Source: Pectobacterium colocasium
GTDB taxonomy: Bacteria > Pseudomonadota > Gammaproteobacteria > Enterobacterales > Enterobacteriaceae
Assembly: GCF_020181655.1 (NCBI RefSeq)
Contig: NZ_CP084032.1
Location: 868,001-932,000 of the forward strand
DNA length: 64,000 nt
Reading direction: 5' to 3'
In this document: in pieces, positions 27,313 to 37,034 of the stretch
How the letters are laid out: each line of letters opens with the position of its first letter
Position numbering within the stretch: the first letter of the stretch is position 1
Notes under the pieces: model-generated
The model's database searches: none
Told to the model about the DNA's origin: nothing
Seen by the model: only the letters and a program-made list of their open reading frames with translations
Translations under genes and position numbers: made by a program

Positions 27313-27738
27313 ATGGCAAACGATGAAATAAAAAATAAACTGGTTTCCGTACTGGCCGCACAACAGGCGCAGGGAAAAACGCCAGAACAAGCTGTCGATC
27401 ATATCCTTCAGGCATTGGGCGGGCGAGCAGGTGATGTGTCCCGTATTTCGGTTTTGACGTCGACATTAATTGCCGATGTGCTTTACACCGTGTATCAGGA
27501 GACGATCACACATCAGCAGATTGCGGTGATTTTACGTAAGTTGGGCTACGCTGCACGTGACATCGCTGTTGCATCACACACTATCTATCCACAACTGGGC
27601 GTTCAGGACATCGGTCAGCTTTTGCAGATCTCGGAAATTTATCCGACGATCGATCGTGCTGCGCTACTCGATGCACTTACTTACGCAAATTTTTCCAAAG
27701 TGGAAAGCGAGCAGGCTGCTGACGCTCTCGGCGTGTAG
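27313..27738 (+). CDS. Small helical protein, unknown function
   Basis: A 141-residue, almost entirely alpha-helical soluble protein. Two similar halves (about residues 5-65 and 66-135) each contain ILRKLG/ILQALG-like helices, suggesting an internal duplication. No cofactor or DNA-binding motif is evident. The ATG at 27313 is supported by AAGGA ten bases upstream. Degenerate tandem repeats follow immediately after the stop. Confidence 0.65.
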   Translation: MANDEIKNKLVSVLAAQQAQGKTPEQAVDHILQALGGRAGDVSRISVLTSTLIADVLYTVYQETITHQQIAVILRKLGYAARDIAVASHTIYPQLGVQDIGQLLQISEIYPTIDRAALLDALTYANFSKVESEQAADALGV

Positions 27739-27740
27739 TA

Positions 27741-27807
27741 CTGGACAATGTAATACCAGAATAATGTAATACCCAAACAAGGTAATACCCAAACAAGGTA
27801 ATACCAG
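27741..27807. repeat. Degenerate tandem repeat around GTAATACC
   Basis: Four copies of a 15-16 base unit with the core GTAATACC are seen; the two middle copies share CCCAAACAAGG. It is a simple slippage-type repeat between convergent genes. Confidence 0.8.
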
Positions 27808-27863
27808 TATCGTACCGAAGATCAGACAGCCAGACGCGTAATTTTTCTATAGCCGCTATCGGG

Positions 27864-29432
27864 CTATTGATCGATAGCGGTGACTTTCACCTCTTTAACC
27901 TGAGCATGACTCCCGCTGTTTCCTGATGCTGTGGTCAGCGCGTACAGCCCCACTTTGGCTCCTACCCATTTGCCCGGCCCTGCGGCGAAGCTATCGTCAA
28001 GCACCGTATATTCCCCGTTCTTGCTCCGCCAGGCGAACTGGCAAATCGCATTTTGCCGCACCGTAACACGCAGGGTGATGTCCTGATTTTCGGGCAACAT
28101 CGCCAGATGTCTCTGGTGTTGCTCCAACTGCTGTGCATCGCTCATCCAGCCGAATCCGGTGACCCATTCAAGGCCTGCTGCGCCTTTCTCAATGCCGAGG
28201 AACGCGAAACGCTCGCCATAAATAATCAGGCCGCAGCGATCGCCGACTTGCTCCAGAACGGGCGTCAGCTGCATGGTAAACTCGAATTCCTCAGCCGGAA
28301 ATTTTTGCATCAGCAAATTAGGCACGTCATACCATGAAGGTTCACCCGAACGGGTCGGCATGGGTTGACAGAACAGCTGAAGCCCCGGATGGGTAAGCGT
28401 CAGCCAGCGCTCGTCGGGATTGGCTTGCCACTGCCACTGTCGCCCCAGCGTAGCCGAAGAGAAATCGTCGGAAGTCGGTGGTTGCTGCATACTAACGTAG
28501 GCGCTCACGCGAGGTTTATCCGCTTCCAGAACGGGTTGACCTAATCCCTGCGCGTTATGCTGTTCGCCGATCAGCGGCCAATCATCCTGCCAGCGCATTG
28601 GCTGTAGATGGACGACCCGGCCATAGGCATGACGATCCTGAAAATGTACGAACCAGCTTTCGCCGTTATCTAATTCGACCCAGCCGCCCTGATGCGGGCC
28701 ATTAACCGATGTGCTTCCCTGATGTAGTACGATCCGGCTCTGCCACGGCCCCTCCAGCGCGCGTGCACGCAGTACCGTTTGCCAGCCGGTTGGAACGCCA
28801 CCCGCTGGGGCGAAAATGTAATACCAGCCGTTGCGCTTATACAGTTTTGGCCCTTCGATGGTGGGCTGTGTTGCCCGTCCATCGAAAACGATCCTTCCTT
28901 CATCAAGCAGGGAACGGCCATCTTCCGCCATTCTGCACAGTTGCAGCAGGTGTTTCTTACCGCTGCGGCTGAAGGCGAAAGCGTGGATTAACCAGGCGGT
29001 GCCATCGTCATCCCAAAACGGGCATGGGTCGATCCAGCCTTTAGCCTGCTTCAGGCAATGCGGCGTGCTCCATTCGCCTTTGGGATCGTCAGTCTGTGAC
29101 ATAAAGATCCCGTCGTCGGGCGTGCTGAAAAACACCCAAAATTTTCCGGCATGATAGCGAATGCTGGGTGCCCACACGCCTTTGCCGGGCTGAACGTGTT
29201 CATATTCTGGCAGATCGAATCGGCTGAATACGTGGTTGATCAGCGTCCAGTTCACCAAATCCTGAGAATGCAGGATCGGTAACGCCGGCAGGTGGTTAAA
29301 GCTGGACGACACCATGTAAAAGTCGTCACCCACGCGCACGATGTCAGGATCGGAATAGTCGGCGCATAAAATCGGATTCTTATAACGTCCGTTACCCAAA
29401 TCTGGGTTCCACGGAGAATGTGCTGTACTCAT
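27864..29432 (-). CDS. xynB: Beta-xylosidase, glycoside hydrolase family 43
   Basis: A 522-residue cytoplasmic GH43 enzyme that releases xylose from short xylo-oligosaccharides. The five-bladed propeller domain (about 1-310) contains the catalytic base in CADYSDPDIVRVGDDFYM, the pKa-modulating aspartate in GWIDPCPFWDDDGTAWL and the acid glutamate in ATQPTIEGPKLYK. A C-terminal beta-sandwich (about 325-520) completes the active site, as in selenomonad and Bacillus XynB. It follows xynT by 52 bases on the same strand; together they form a xyloside uptake and hydrolysis operon. Confidence 0.94.
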   Translation of the reverse strand: MSTAHSPWNPDLGNGRYKNPILCADYSDPDIVRVGDDFYMVSSSFNHLPALPILHSQDLVNWTLINHVFSRFDLPEYEHVQPGKGVWAPSIRYHAGKFWVFFSTPDDGIFMSQTDDPKGEWSTPHCLKQAKGWIDPCPFWDDDGTAWLIHAFAFSRSGKKHLLQLCRMAEDGRSLLDEGRIVFDGRATQPTIEGPKLYKRNGWYYIFAPAGGVPTGWQTVLRARALEGPWQSRIVLHQGSTSVNGPHQGGWVELDNGESWFVHFQDRHAYGRVVHLQPMRWQDDWPLIGEQHNAQGLGQPVLEADKPRVSAYVSMQQPPTSDDFSSATLGRQWQWQANPDERWLTLTHPGLQLFCQPMPTRSGEPSWYDVPNLLMQKFPAEEFEFTMQLTPVLEQVGDRCGLIIYGERFAFLGIEKGAAGLEWVTGFGWMSDAQQLEQHQRHLAMLPENQDITLRVTVRQNAICQFAWRSKNGEYTVLDDSFAAGPGKWVGAKVGLYALTTASGNSGSHAQVKEVKVTAIDQ

Positions 29433-29484
29433 GTCATCATCCTGATAGTAAAGGCGGGCAGCGTGCTACCCGCAGGTCTTGCGA

Positions 29485-30921
29485 TCAGGCGGCGCCTTTT
29501 GGCGTCAGGCCTTGATCGACAGGAAGCTCGCTTTCTGGTGCGCGGTCAGCCGTGCTGTGACGTTTCGCCAAATCAGCCTGAATGTTTTCCATCGTCTTAT
29601 CGTCCAGCTTGTAAAAGCGTACCAGCCAATACAGAACCAGATAGGAGAGCGATGGCCCGATGCTCAGCAGGCCGATAATACCGGCGGTGGCGAGCGGTGT
29701 TTGCGTAGGCGAACCCGCGACATAGCCGAACCAGCCGAGTGAAAAGCCGACCAGTGCACCGGCAACCGCCATACCCAGTTTCAGCGCGAACAGGTTACCG
29801 GAGAATGACAGACCGGTAATGCGGCGGCCTGTTTTCCACTCGCCGTAATCGGCGGCATTCGCCATCATGTTCCATTTGAACGGCTGGTACATCTGGTGGA
29901 AGAAGCCGATCAAAAAGTAGAGCGGGAAGACGACCGCCAGCCACTGTGGCGGCACCATAAACAGGATCATGCCAACAAACACCAGCAACAGGTTGATGTT
30001 CTTGAACAGGCTTATGCTACTGAATCGTTTGCCAAAGTAGCCCGCCATCATTGCACCAATAATGGTGCCGACGACGCTGGTGGTAATAAATGCGGATTTC
30101 ATTGCCGTTCCGGCGGCGCTGCCTTGGTCCGGCCCGACCATCAGGTACGTTGCATAATAAAGTGTCGCCGCGCCGCGCATGACGCCCGCCATACTGGAGA
30201 AGAACGTAATGATGGCCACAATGCGCCACTGGTCGTTGTTCAGCAGGTTTTTAACATCGTCCCAGACGTTCTGATTGTTATCCACATCAGGGTTAATGCG
30301 TTCCTTTGTGGTGAAAAAGCAGAAAAACAGCATCACGACAGCCAGACTACCCATGATCATCATGGTGCCCTGATAGCCTAATTGCTTGTTGGTGCCGCCA
30401 ATCCAGTCGACCAGCCACAACGTGCCGACCGACACCAGTAGCCCTGCCATTGAGGAGATGGTAAAGCGGTAAGACTGCGCGGAAATTCGGTCTTTTTCAT
30501 CGCTGGTGATAACACCGCCGAGCGAACAGTAAGGGATGTTGATAAAGGTGTAAAACAGCATCAGCAGGGTGTAGGTAATGTAGGCATAAACCAGCTTACC
30601 CGTGCCGTTCAGCTCTGGCGTGGTGTAGGCCAGCACGGCAATCACGGCGTAGGGGACGGCAAACCAGACCAGCCACGGGCGGAAGTGACCCCAGCGGGTT
30701 TTGGTGCGGTCTGCAATAATGCCGATCAGAGGATCAACGATGGCGTCCAGCACCCGCGTCACCAGGAACATGACCCCCACCGCCGCGGCGGAGATGCCAT
30801 AGATATCCGTATAAAAGTAGGTAAGAAACATGGTTACGGAAGAGTAGACGATGCCACAGGCCGCATCGCCCATGCCAAAGCCGATTTTCTCCGCAACGCT
30901 CAGCTTATTATTGTTGGTCAT
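29485..30921 (-). CDS. xynT: Xyloside:cation symporter XynT (GPH family)
   Basis: A 478-residue 12-helix GPH symporter, close to E. coli YagG and XynT, which bring xylosides into the cell for XynB. The family motif is clear: VLDAIVDPLIGIIADRTKTRWGHFRPW. I chose the ATG at 30921, preceded by GGAG seven bases upstream, over an in-frame TTG four codons earlier. First gene of the xynT-xynB operon. Confidence 0.92.
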   Translation of the reverse strand: MTNNNKLSVAEKIGFGMGDAACGIVYSSVTMFLTYFYTDIYGISAAAVGVMFLVTRVLDAIVDPLIGIIADRTKTRWGHFRPWLVWFAVPYAVIAVLAYTTPELNGTGKLVYAYITYTLLMLFYTFINIPYCSLGGVITSDEKDRISAQSYRFTISSMAGLLVSVGTLWLVDWIGGTNKQLGYQGTMMIMGSLAVVMLFFCFFTTKERINPDVDNNQNVWDDVKNLLNNDQWRIVAIITFFSSMAGVMRGAATLYYATYLMVGPDQGSAAGTAMKSAFITTSVVGTIIGAMMAGYFGKRFSSISLFKNINLLLVFVGMILFMVPPQWLAVVFPLYFLIGFFHQMYQPFKWNMMANAADYGEWKTGRRITGLSFSGNLFALKLGMAVAGALVGFSLGWFGYVAGSPTQTPLATAGIIGLLSIGPSLSYLVLYWLVRFYKLDDKTMENIQADLAKRHSTADRAPESELPVDQGLTPKGAA

Positions 30922-31277
30922 TGGAAACTCCAAAAGATGATTGAGGAACTTCTTGCCAGGCTCGCGGCTATTGTTATCCCCTTGGTGGGGATTAACTATT
31001 GCGGATTTTATTAAGAAGGTTACGTTTCTTGGTATGTGTTAGACAGGTCACAAAAAATGACAGGGAAAATCGTGTGAAGAAGACGATATGCGGAGTTATT
31101 TCCATTTCATATCAATAAATTAACGTGGTCTTTTTGTCATTTTATCTGTATGACAAGTTATCTTGCAGATCTTTCTATCGGGAATATCGCTCTCTGCGGG
31201 CGTTTCTCCGGCTCGTAATTGGGGCGATTTCGGTGAGAGAGAGTGGCTGTCGCTGTGTGAAATGTCAGTGCATCAGG
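30922..31277. other. Upstream region of xynT
   Basis: 356 bases between the xynT start and the end of the LysR gene, both on the minus strand. GTGTTAGACAGGTCACA near 31036-31053 resembles a CRP site in its right half only. No XylR or other operator could be assigned. Confidence 0.45.
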
Positions 31278-32210
31278 CTAGCTAATGGGAGGTATCACCA
31301 GGCTGTGTAATAGGTTTTTAATCCACTGGCTTGCTTCCGAACGGCTATTGCGGCGGTGATGATAAATCTTCACACGATAGGGCGGCACAGTGAAAGGCAG
31401 GGGGTGGATCCGTAACGGTAGGAGTTGTGCAAAAATTGTCGCGATATTGCGCGGTAATGCCATGATCAGCGTTGAATCGGCGATGATGAACGGTGCGCTC
31501 ATCATGGATGGTGTTTTTAGTGCGACATGGCGTTTTTTATTGAGTTTATCCAGCGCGTAATCAATTACTCCGCGTGATTCATTCCAGGGCGTCACAACAA
31601 GATGCCGGGCGGCAAGGTAATCATCCAGCGTCAGTGTCTCGCCTGACGGATAATCCGCGGCGGTGATGATGACATAGCTGTCTTCAATCCAGTCTATCTC
31701 CTCAATTTCTCGATTTTCCGGTTGCGTCATGTCGGTGAACCCTAAAGCAAAATCGATTTTCCCTGCCAGTAAATCCGTAATCGCGACTTTCTGCGGCGAA
31801 TAGACCAGATTGAATTTGATATGGGGTGCCAACTTTTCCATTTGCGCCATCAGGGTAGGAAAGACTGAAAACGCGGTGTAATCGGTGATGGAGAAGGTGA
31901 AGCTTTCCGTACTGCGGGCGGGATTAAAGCGTGGACGTGGCGTCAGCCCCTCTGCTAGCCGCGCCAGACTTTCCGCGATCGGCTCCGCGATATCGTCCGC
32001 GAGGACGGTCGGATGCATGGTGTTGCCTACGCGAAAAAACAGCTCATCGGAAAACGTATTGCGCAAGCGCGTGAGCGCATGGCTGACCGCCGATGCGCTC
32101 ATCGCCAGCTCTTTTGCCGCCGCGGCGACGGATCGATGCTGGTACACGCTGTTAAATACCACCAGTAAATTTAAATCGATACGCCGTAAATCCAGATGCA
32201 TAGTGTTCAT
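31278..32210 (-). CDS. LysR-family transcriptional regulator
   Basis: A 310-residue LysR-type regulator. The N-terminal winged helix-turn-helix (about residues 5-65) has the usual RRIDLNLLVVFNSVYQHRSVAAAAKELAMSASAVSHALTRLR pattern, cut here to positions 8-49. The effector domain has the two Rossmann-like lobes. Its target is not clear: it lies downstream of nothing obvious and is divergent from an acetyltransferase gene 105 bases away, which is a reasonable candidate. Start at ATG 32210; a further in-frame ATG lies nine bases on. Confidence 0.88.
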   Translation of the reverse strand: MNTMHLDLRRIDLNLLVVFNSVYQHRSVAAAAKELAMSASAVSHALTRLRNTFSDELFFRVGNTMHPTVLADDIAEPIAESLARLAEGLTPRPRFNPARSTESFTFSITDYTAFSVFPTLMAQMEKLAPHIKFNLVYSPQKVAITDLLAGKIDFALGFTDMTQPENREIEEIDWIEDSYVIITAADYPSGETLTLDDYLAARHLVVTPWNESRGVIDYALDKLNKKRHVALKTPSMMSAPFIIADSTLIMALPRNIATIFAQLLPLRIHPLPFTVPPYRVKIYHHRRNSRSEASQWIKNLLHSLVIPPIS

Positions 32211-32315
32211 CAATCGCTGTAGAAAATGCAGTTCATACAGTATTTTTAATCCGGTAGCATGGCAAGCCTTGATGATTGTTGGTACTGGAAAGCAGCTCCG
32301 GAGAAAAGAAGCTTT

Positions 32316-32798
32316 ATGAATATTGTCATTCGTCCCGCACAGAAATCTGACGCGAGTGTGATTCTGGATTTAATTATTGAGCTTGCCGTGTACGAGAAAG
32401 CGCGCCACGAAGTGTTGGCCTCGCTTGAGGATATTGAGCACTCACTATTTGGTGAAGAGGCAACGGCGGAAACGCTGATTTGCGAGATTGACGGTAAGCC
32501 TGTCGGCTATGCGATTTTCTTCATGAGCTATTCAACCTGGCTGGGGAAATACGGCATCTATCTGGAAGATCTCTACATTGCGCAGGCGTACCGTAGTGCA
32601 GGTGCGGGCAAGGCACTGCTGAAACAGGTGGCTTGTCTGGCGCAGGAAAGACAATGCGGACGGCTGGAGTGGAGCGTGCTGGACTGGAACCAACCCGCGA
32701 TCGATTTCTATAAAAGCATTGGTGCGAAGCCGCAGGATGAATGGGTTCGCTATCGGATGGACGAGAAGGGCATTGCTGATTTTGTCACGGCATCGTAA
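32316..32798 (+). CDS. GNAT N-acetyltransferase, diamine/thialysine acetyltransferase-like
   Basis: A 160-residue GNAT enzyme close to spermidine/spermine- and thialysine-type acetyltransferases. The motif order is standard: the acetyl-CoA pyrophosphate loop in YRSAGAGKALLKQVA, preceded by GIYLEDLYI and followed by EWSVLDWNQPAIDFYKSIGA. It probably acetylates a small amine with acetyl-CoA in the cytoplasm. The ATG at 32316 starts MNIVIRPAQ, which fits the family; earlier in-frame starts do not. Confidence 0.85.
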   Translation: MNIVIRPAQKSDASVILDLIIELAVYEKARHEVLASLEDIEHSLFGEEATAETLICEIDGKPVGYAIFFMSYSTWLGKYGIYLEDLYIAQAYRSAGAGKALLKQVACLAQERQCGRLEWSVLDWNQPAIDFYKSIGAKPQDEWVRYRMDEKGIADFVTAS

Positions 32799-32806
32799 CG
32801 GTATGA

Positions 32807-32833
32807 CTCCTGCCAGCCTGAAAGCAGCAGGAG
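32807..32833. terminator. Inverted repeat between convergent genes, possible shared terminator
   Basis: CTCCTGC and GCAGGAG lie 13 bases apart in the 43-base gap between the acetyltransferase and RhtB-type genes. No T-run follows on either strand, so termination would be weak. Confidence 0.4.
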
Positions 32834-32841
32834 CCAGTCAA

Positions 32842-33468
32842 TTAACGCGTTGACGCCGCCAGCGTGGTGCCTGCCAGAATAAAGATCCCGCCCGTTGAGC
32901 GGTTAAACAGCTTAATGCGGCGTGGGTTGGAGAAAAGGCCCGATAAACGGCGGCCAGTGCAGGCATAGATAAACATAATGCTGAAATCGAAGACCGCCCA
33001 GGTTAACGCCAGAATGATGAGCTGCAAGGCGTGCGGGGCGTTGGTATCGATAAAGTTTGGGAAGAGCGCGGCGAAAAACAGCAGGTCTTTCGGATTACTG
33101 ATCCCAACCAGAAAACCTTTGCGGAATAATGGAAACCAGCCCGGAGCCGAGGCTTCCTGCACGTCCTGCTCTGCGGTACTCATATCCTTGGAACGCCATG
33201 ATGCGATGCCCAGCCAGATGAGATAAACCGCACCAATAATTTTTAATACCATGAAGGCAGTGGTTGACGCCGCGAGGATGGCTCCTAGCCCCAATGCTGA
33301 ACAGGACATCAAAATCATTGCCGCGCTGACGCCGCCGAGTACGGTCGCTGTTGCGCGTGAAGCGCCGTAGCGTAAACCGTGCGACATGCTGATTAAGGCG
33401 GATGGGCCCGGAATGGCAATCAGGGCGATGATGATGCCTGTATAAGCCAGCCAGAGGTGAAGGCTCAT
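32842..33468 (-). CDS. LysE/RhtB family amino-acid exporter
   Basis: A 208-residue inner-membrane protein with six predicted helices. The family signature GPSALISMSHGLRYGASRATATVLGG (residues 21-46) is at the N terminus, and GFLVGISNPKDLLFFAALFPNFI at the middle. RhtB-type proteins export homoserine, threonine or related amino acids; the substrate cannot be read from sequence. Confidence 0.9.
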   Translation of the reverse strand: MSLHLWLAYTGIIIALIAIPGPSALISMSHGLRYGASRATATVLGGVSAAMILMSCSALGLGAILAASTTAFMVLKIIGAVYLIWLGIASWRSKDMSTAEQDVQEASAPGWFPLFRKGFLVGISNPKDLLFFAALFPNFIDTNAPHALQLIILALTWAVFDFSIMFIYACTGRRLSGLFSNPRRIKLFNRSTGGIFILAGTTLAASTR

Positions 33469-33736
33469 GATTTCTCCTGCGTGTAGTTCACTGTGAAAGC
33501 GTGATTGAGAGCGGTGCTGTGAAGCGGGATATATTCACATATATATCGCCAATTTTCCAACGCGTGATAGTAACAGAAAAGGGGGCGATGGCGCTCTCCC
33601 TCTTTATCAAGATTCTGGTGCTGACACCGGTGTCGAGGAAAGGTAGTAAGCTCACGCTTTGGCAAAATATCCCCGGCCTTCTGGTGGCTTGGGAGATCGA
33701 CTGAACATGCAAAGAATCCATTAATCGCGCCGGATA

Positions 33737-34519
33737 TTATTCTTTCACGCTTAAATCGATATCGCCAAAATAGCGTTTCTGTATTTTTTCATATAGGCCT
33801 TTTTGAACGATGTCTTTCAGCCCCTGATTAATGAGCTGTTTTGTTTTCGTATCGTCTTTGCGTATACCGTATGCAGAACCGAGGCTGAATAAATCCGCAT
33901 CGGTTACTTCTGAGCCTTTTAGCTCAAAATCTTTACCCTGTGGGGTTTTTAAAAATCCAAACGCGACGGCAACCGACGGGCATAGTGCGCCTTCTACTCT
34001 TCCTGAATATAAATCCTCGTAAATGGCTTCCTGATCGGGATAGCTTTTCACCATCACCCCGGCAGGTAACCAATATTTATTGGCATAGGCTTCCTGAATG
34101 GTACCTTGCTGTACCGCGATATTTTTCCCGCGCAACCGTTCAGCCTGGGGAAGAAGATTGGATGCTTTCCTTGCGACAAGTTTGGTTGGTACGTGGAAAA
34201 CATAGTCACTGAAATCTATTGATTCCTTTCTCTTATTTGTCACGCCAAGCGGCGCGATGACGTCTATTTTTTTGGCGAGAAGGGCGGGAATCTGGGAGTC
34301 AAACGTGTTAACGATATAGTCGCATTTTGCATTGATTGATTGGCAGATGGCATCGGTGATTTCTATATCAAACCCCGACGGATTGCCATTTTTATCCATG
34401 CTCTGAAAAGGGGAATACGTTAAATCGACGCCGATGCGCAGTATGTCCGACTTGGCAAATGCAAAGGGTGAAATAGCAAAAATGACAACGATCTTAAGGA
34501 GAGATAATTTTCTGAACAT
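33737..34519 (-). CDS. Periplasmic amino-acid-binding protein (ABC transporter family 3)
   Basis: A 260-residue secreted solute-binding protein of the lysine/arginine/ornithine/histidine type. The signal peptide is residues 1-22 (ending FAFA). The mature part starts DILRIGVDLTYSPFQSMD, and GFDIEITDAIC follows the family pattern for polar amino acids. I chose ATG 34519 because it begins the signal peptide and has GAGGTG upstream. No permease or ATPase gene is adjacent, so it is an orphan binding protein that must share a transporter or act as a sensor. Confidence 0.87.
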   Translation of the reverse strand: MFRKLSLLKIVVIFAISPFAFAKSDILRIGVDLTYSPFQSMDKNGNPSGFDIEITDAICQSINAKCDYIVNTFDSQIPALLAKKIDVIAPLGVTNKRKESIDFSDYVFHVPTKLVARKASNLLPQAERLRGKNIAVQQGTIQEAYANKYWLPAGVMVKSYPDQEAIYEDLYSGRVEGALCPSVAVAFGFLKTPQGKDFELKGSEVTDADLFSLGSAYGIRKDDTKTKQLINQGLKDIVQKGLYEKIQKRYFGDIDLSVKE

Positions 34520-34888
34520 AGCAGTAACACCTCTTTTTAGTCGTATAAACGTGAATATCAACATGCCGGTATTTGTATTCTCACCAGTGATAGGCTGTAA
34601 ATTGGATCGCATATCATCATCCAGCCCATATTTGAAAAACTGACGTTAATTTACACTTGAAACTATAACAAATTGTTATTATTTGCTTTCGTGATGTAAA
34701 ATTGCGCTATCGCTGATGTCCAGACGTGTAAGTAGGAAATACATTCCAATTAATACTGTCGTGTTGGGCGGGGGATTGAGGTTTATTGCATACCGGAAAT
34801 GGATCTGAATCGATTTCCGGTATCTTAATTTATTTTCCTTACTTCACGGGTTAGCAACGCTGTGGAATTCGTGAACGTGAAGATGGAA
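34520..34888. other. Intergenic region between binding protein and unknown gene
   Basis: 369 bases. It includes the binding-protein promoter region and a perfect 11-base inverted repeat ATACCGGAAAT / ATTTCCGGTAT (34790-34800 and 34813-34823) with a 12-base loop, 66 bases past the next gene's stop. The + strand side is followed by CTTAATTTATTTT. It may act as a terminator. Confidence 0.5.
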
Positions 34889-35467
34889 TTACTTGTAGGT
34901 AAATCGATAATCGACAATATACGTGCCGAGTTTATTGACTCGCGCAGTGATCCATAGCGCATCCATTCCTTGCCGCCTTTTTTTAAACAGCATTTCTCCA
35001 TTGGTACATAGCTGTTTAAATTGCCCAGTATGGGCATCTTTAATCCATATGCCAGCTTCGCAACGACTACTCTTTCCTGTGGATGGCCCAGGAAAAACAA
35101 TCTTATAGTCGGATGTGTAACTCATCACCTCATCAGGGAACAGATAAACGTACACGTCAAAAATATTCACGATGGAAAGGAATCCCAGTACGAAGCCGCC
35201 GAAAAACATGTCGAGCGTGTGTTTGAGTTTCTTCTTTACCGATCGAGAGCAGAGCGCCCGGCCAGCAAAGATAAGCCCCAGAACGAGCCCAAAGATAAGG
35301 TAGATAGTGAGTTCTGGAAATGTTTCGATCAGTATCGTGCGACGTGACAGCTGCGAAGCCCAAAGCATGTACCAGAAAATAGATAGAATGATGGATAAAA
35401 CGAGGAGAGTAACGAGAAAATCCTTTGATAATAAATAGGTTATCCATTTTTTATAAAAACGGCGCAT
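34889..35467 (-). CDS. Membrane protein, unknown function
   Basis: A 192-residue protein with three predicted membrane helices (about residues 17-37, 48-68 and 86-106), then a soluble C-terminal domain with two cysteines that could pair (CEAGIWIKDAHTGQFKQLC). I do not recognise the family. It stands alone in an AT-rich neighbourhood, which suggests an accessory gene. Confidence 0.6.
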   Translation of the reverse strand: MRRFYKKWITYLLSKDFLVTLLVLSIILSIFWYMLWASQLSRRTILIETFPELTIYLIFGLVLGLIFAGRALCSRSVKKKLKHTLDMFFGGFVLGFLSIVNIFDVYVYLFPDEVMSYTSDYKIVFPGPSTGKSSRCEAGIWIKDAHTGQFKQLCTNGEMLFKKRRQGMDALWITARVNKLGTYIVDYRFTYK

Positions 35468-35856
35468 CTATCCATGACCTTGCATTAACAGCTTATTTTG
35501 TCGGTATTTTACATAATTTCACGACGTAAAGAATCAATACGGTTACGTGTTATGGCTTATTACTCTTTCGATATACCACTACCTGGCATACAGGTAGCAG
35601 CAAGCTGGAAAAGAAAGACTCATGATGAAAACGCCACGACAGCTTTACCTTTGGCATGACCAGCCTTGGGATAAGAAAACGCATTGAGCGTTTCGAAGGC
35701 GCTGAACCCGATCTCTTGTGTGGTAATCCCTTCTGTTATTTGTCAGAAAAGGTCAGAGACTAAGGCTTTTACGGATCCCCGAATCCAGCAGCGAAGACGG
35801 CATAAAGCCGGCCTGCGCCGGCGTGTCTTAAAGATGCCGTCTGCGACAATAGCCGC
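35468..35856. other. Intergenic region with the OYE-operon terminator
   Basis: 389 bases without a supported gene. At the right end GACGGCAT (35796-35803) and ATGCCGTC (35834-35841) enclose the hairpin GCCGGC-ctgc-GCCGGC. On the minus strand this is followed by TTTAT and forms the probable terminator of the flavin oxidoreductase operon. Confidence 0.6.
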
Positions 35857-36963
35857 TTACTTCAGCGCAGCGAGATCTTCTGCCCGAAAACCGTGCAGCT
35901 CGTCTGTACGGCCTGAGCGAACTTTCTGCACCCACTGCGGATCGGAGAGCAGCACGCGACCTACCGCTATCAGATCAAATTCTCCACGCTCCATTCGTGC
36001 GTGCAGGTTATCCAGCTCGGCCGTTCCAGAGCCTTGGCCGCCAAAGGCACCGAAGAAATCACCGGACAGTCCCACCGATCCTACGCTGATGGTCGCCGCG
36101 CCCGTGAGTTTTTTTGCCCAGCCGGCAAAGTTAAGTCCTTCATTGCCATCAATATCTGGAAACTCTGGTTCCCAGAACCGACGTTGTGAGCAGTGCAGAA
36201 TGTCTACGCCTGCTTCAACTAGCGGCGCAAGCCACTCCGTCATCTCCTGCGGGGTCTCCGCCAGACGCGCCGCGTAGTCCTGCTGCTTCCACTGGCTGAC
36301 GCGCAGAATAAGCGGGAAGTCTGCTCCCACGGATGCACGTACTGCACGGACGATCTCAGCGGCAAAGCGGGAGCGTTCGGCAATGGTTTTTCCGCCCCAG
36401 CCATCAGTACGCAGGTTGGTTCCCTGCCAGAAGAACTGGTCAATGAGATAACCGTGTGCGCCGTGCAGTTCAACGACATCAAAACCCAGGCGTTTTGCAT
36501 CTGCGGCCGCGCGGGCAAAGGCGGCAACCGTATCGGCAATGTCTTCTTCTGTCATGGCCACGCCACGCGCATCATCTGGACCGACAAGACCTGAAGGGCT
36601 TTCAACCGGCGCATCTGGTACCCATTCCCTGCTGCGCGTCGAACCGGTGTGCCAGATTTGTGGGCCGATACGCCCGCCGGCCGCGTGCACGGCTTCTGCC
36701 ACCTGTTTCCAACCCGCGAGCGCCTGCTCACCATAGAAGAAGGGGATACCCGGCATATTGCGTGACGCAGGGCGGTTGATTACGGTTCCTTCGGTCAGGA
36801 TAAGACCTGCCTCACCTTCCGCGCGGCGGCGGTAATAATCGGCGTTAGGCTGACCAGGAATACCTTCCGGTGCCATACCTCGGGTCATGGGGGCCATCAC
36901 GATACGGTTCGGCAGCGTTAGGCCCTTGAGGGTGAAGGGGGAAAACAATACGTTATCGGACAT
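35857..36963 (-). CDS. Old-yellow-enzyme family NADH:flavin oxidoreductase (NemA-like)
   Basis: A 368-residue TIM-barrel FMN enzyme that reduces activated alkenes, nitro compounds or quinones with NAD(P)H. Landmarks are LPNRIVMAPMTRGMAP at the N terminus, the FMN and substrate pocket in ELHGAHGYLIDQFFWQGTNLRTD (taken around residues 175-197), and the FMN phosphate-binding SVGSVGLSGDF. The GIxH pair equivalent is PQIWHTGSTRS, so the usual HxxN substrate-binding motif is replaced by the HGAHGYL form of NemA relatives. ATG 36963 is preceded by AAGGA. It follows the SDR gene by 71 bases in one operon. Confidence 0.88.
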   Translation of the reverse strand: MSDNVLFSPFTLKGLTLPNRIVMAPMTRGMAPEGIPGQPNADYYRRRAEGEAGLILTEGTVINRPASRNMPGIPFFYGEQALAGWKQVAEAVHAAGGRIGPQIWHTGSTRSREWVPDAPVESPSGLVGPDDARGVAMTEEDIADTVAAFARAAADAKRLGFDVVELHGAHGYLIDQFFWQGTNLRTDGWGGKTIAERSRFAAEIVRAVRASVGADFPLILRVSQWKQQDYAARLAETPQEMTEWLAPLVEAGVDILHCSQRRFWEPEFPDIDGNEGLNFAGWAKKLTGAATISVGSVGLSGDFFGAFGGQGSGTAELDNLHARMERGEFDLIAVGRVLLSDPQWVQKVRSGRTDELHGFRAEDLAALK

Positions 36964-37034
36964 CGTTACATTCCTTTTCAAAGGGTTTGGGAGAAAGACG
37001 TGGCTGCTACGACGTGACCTGCCACAGCCAGCGT

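Noticed and set aside
27741..27807. CRISPR array
   Set aside because: The units are 15-16 bases, adjacent and degenerate, without spacers; this is a simple tandem repeat. No CRISPR array was seen anywhere in the window.
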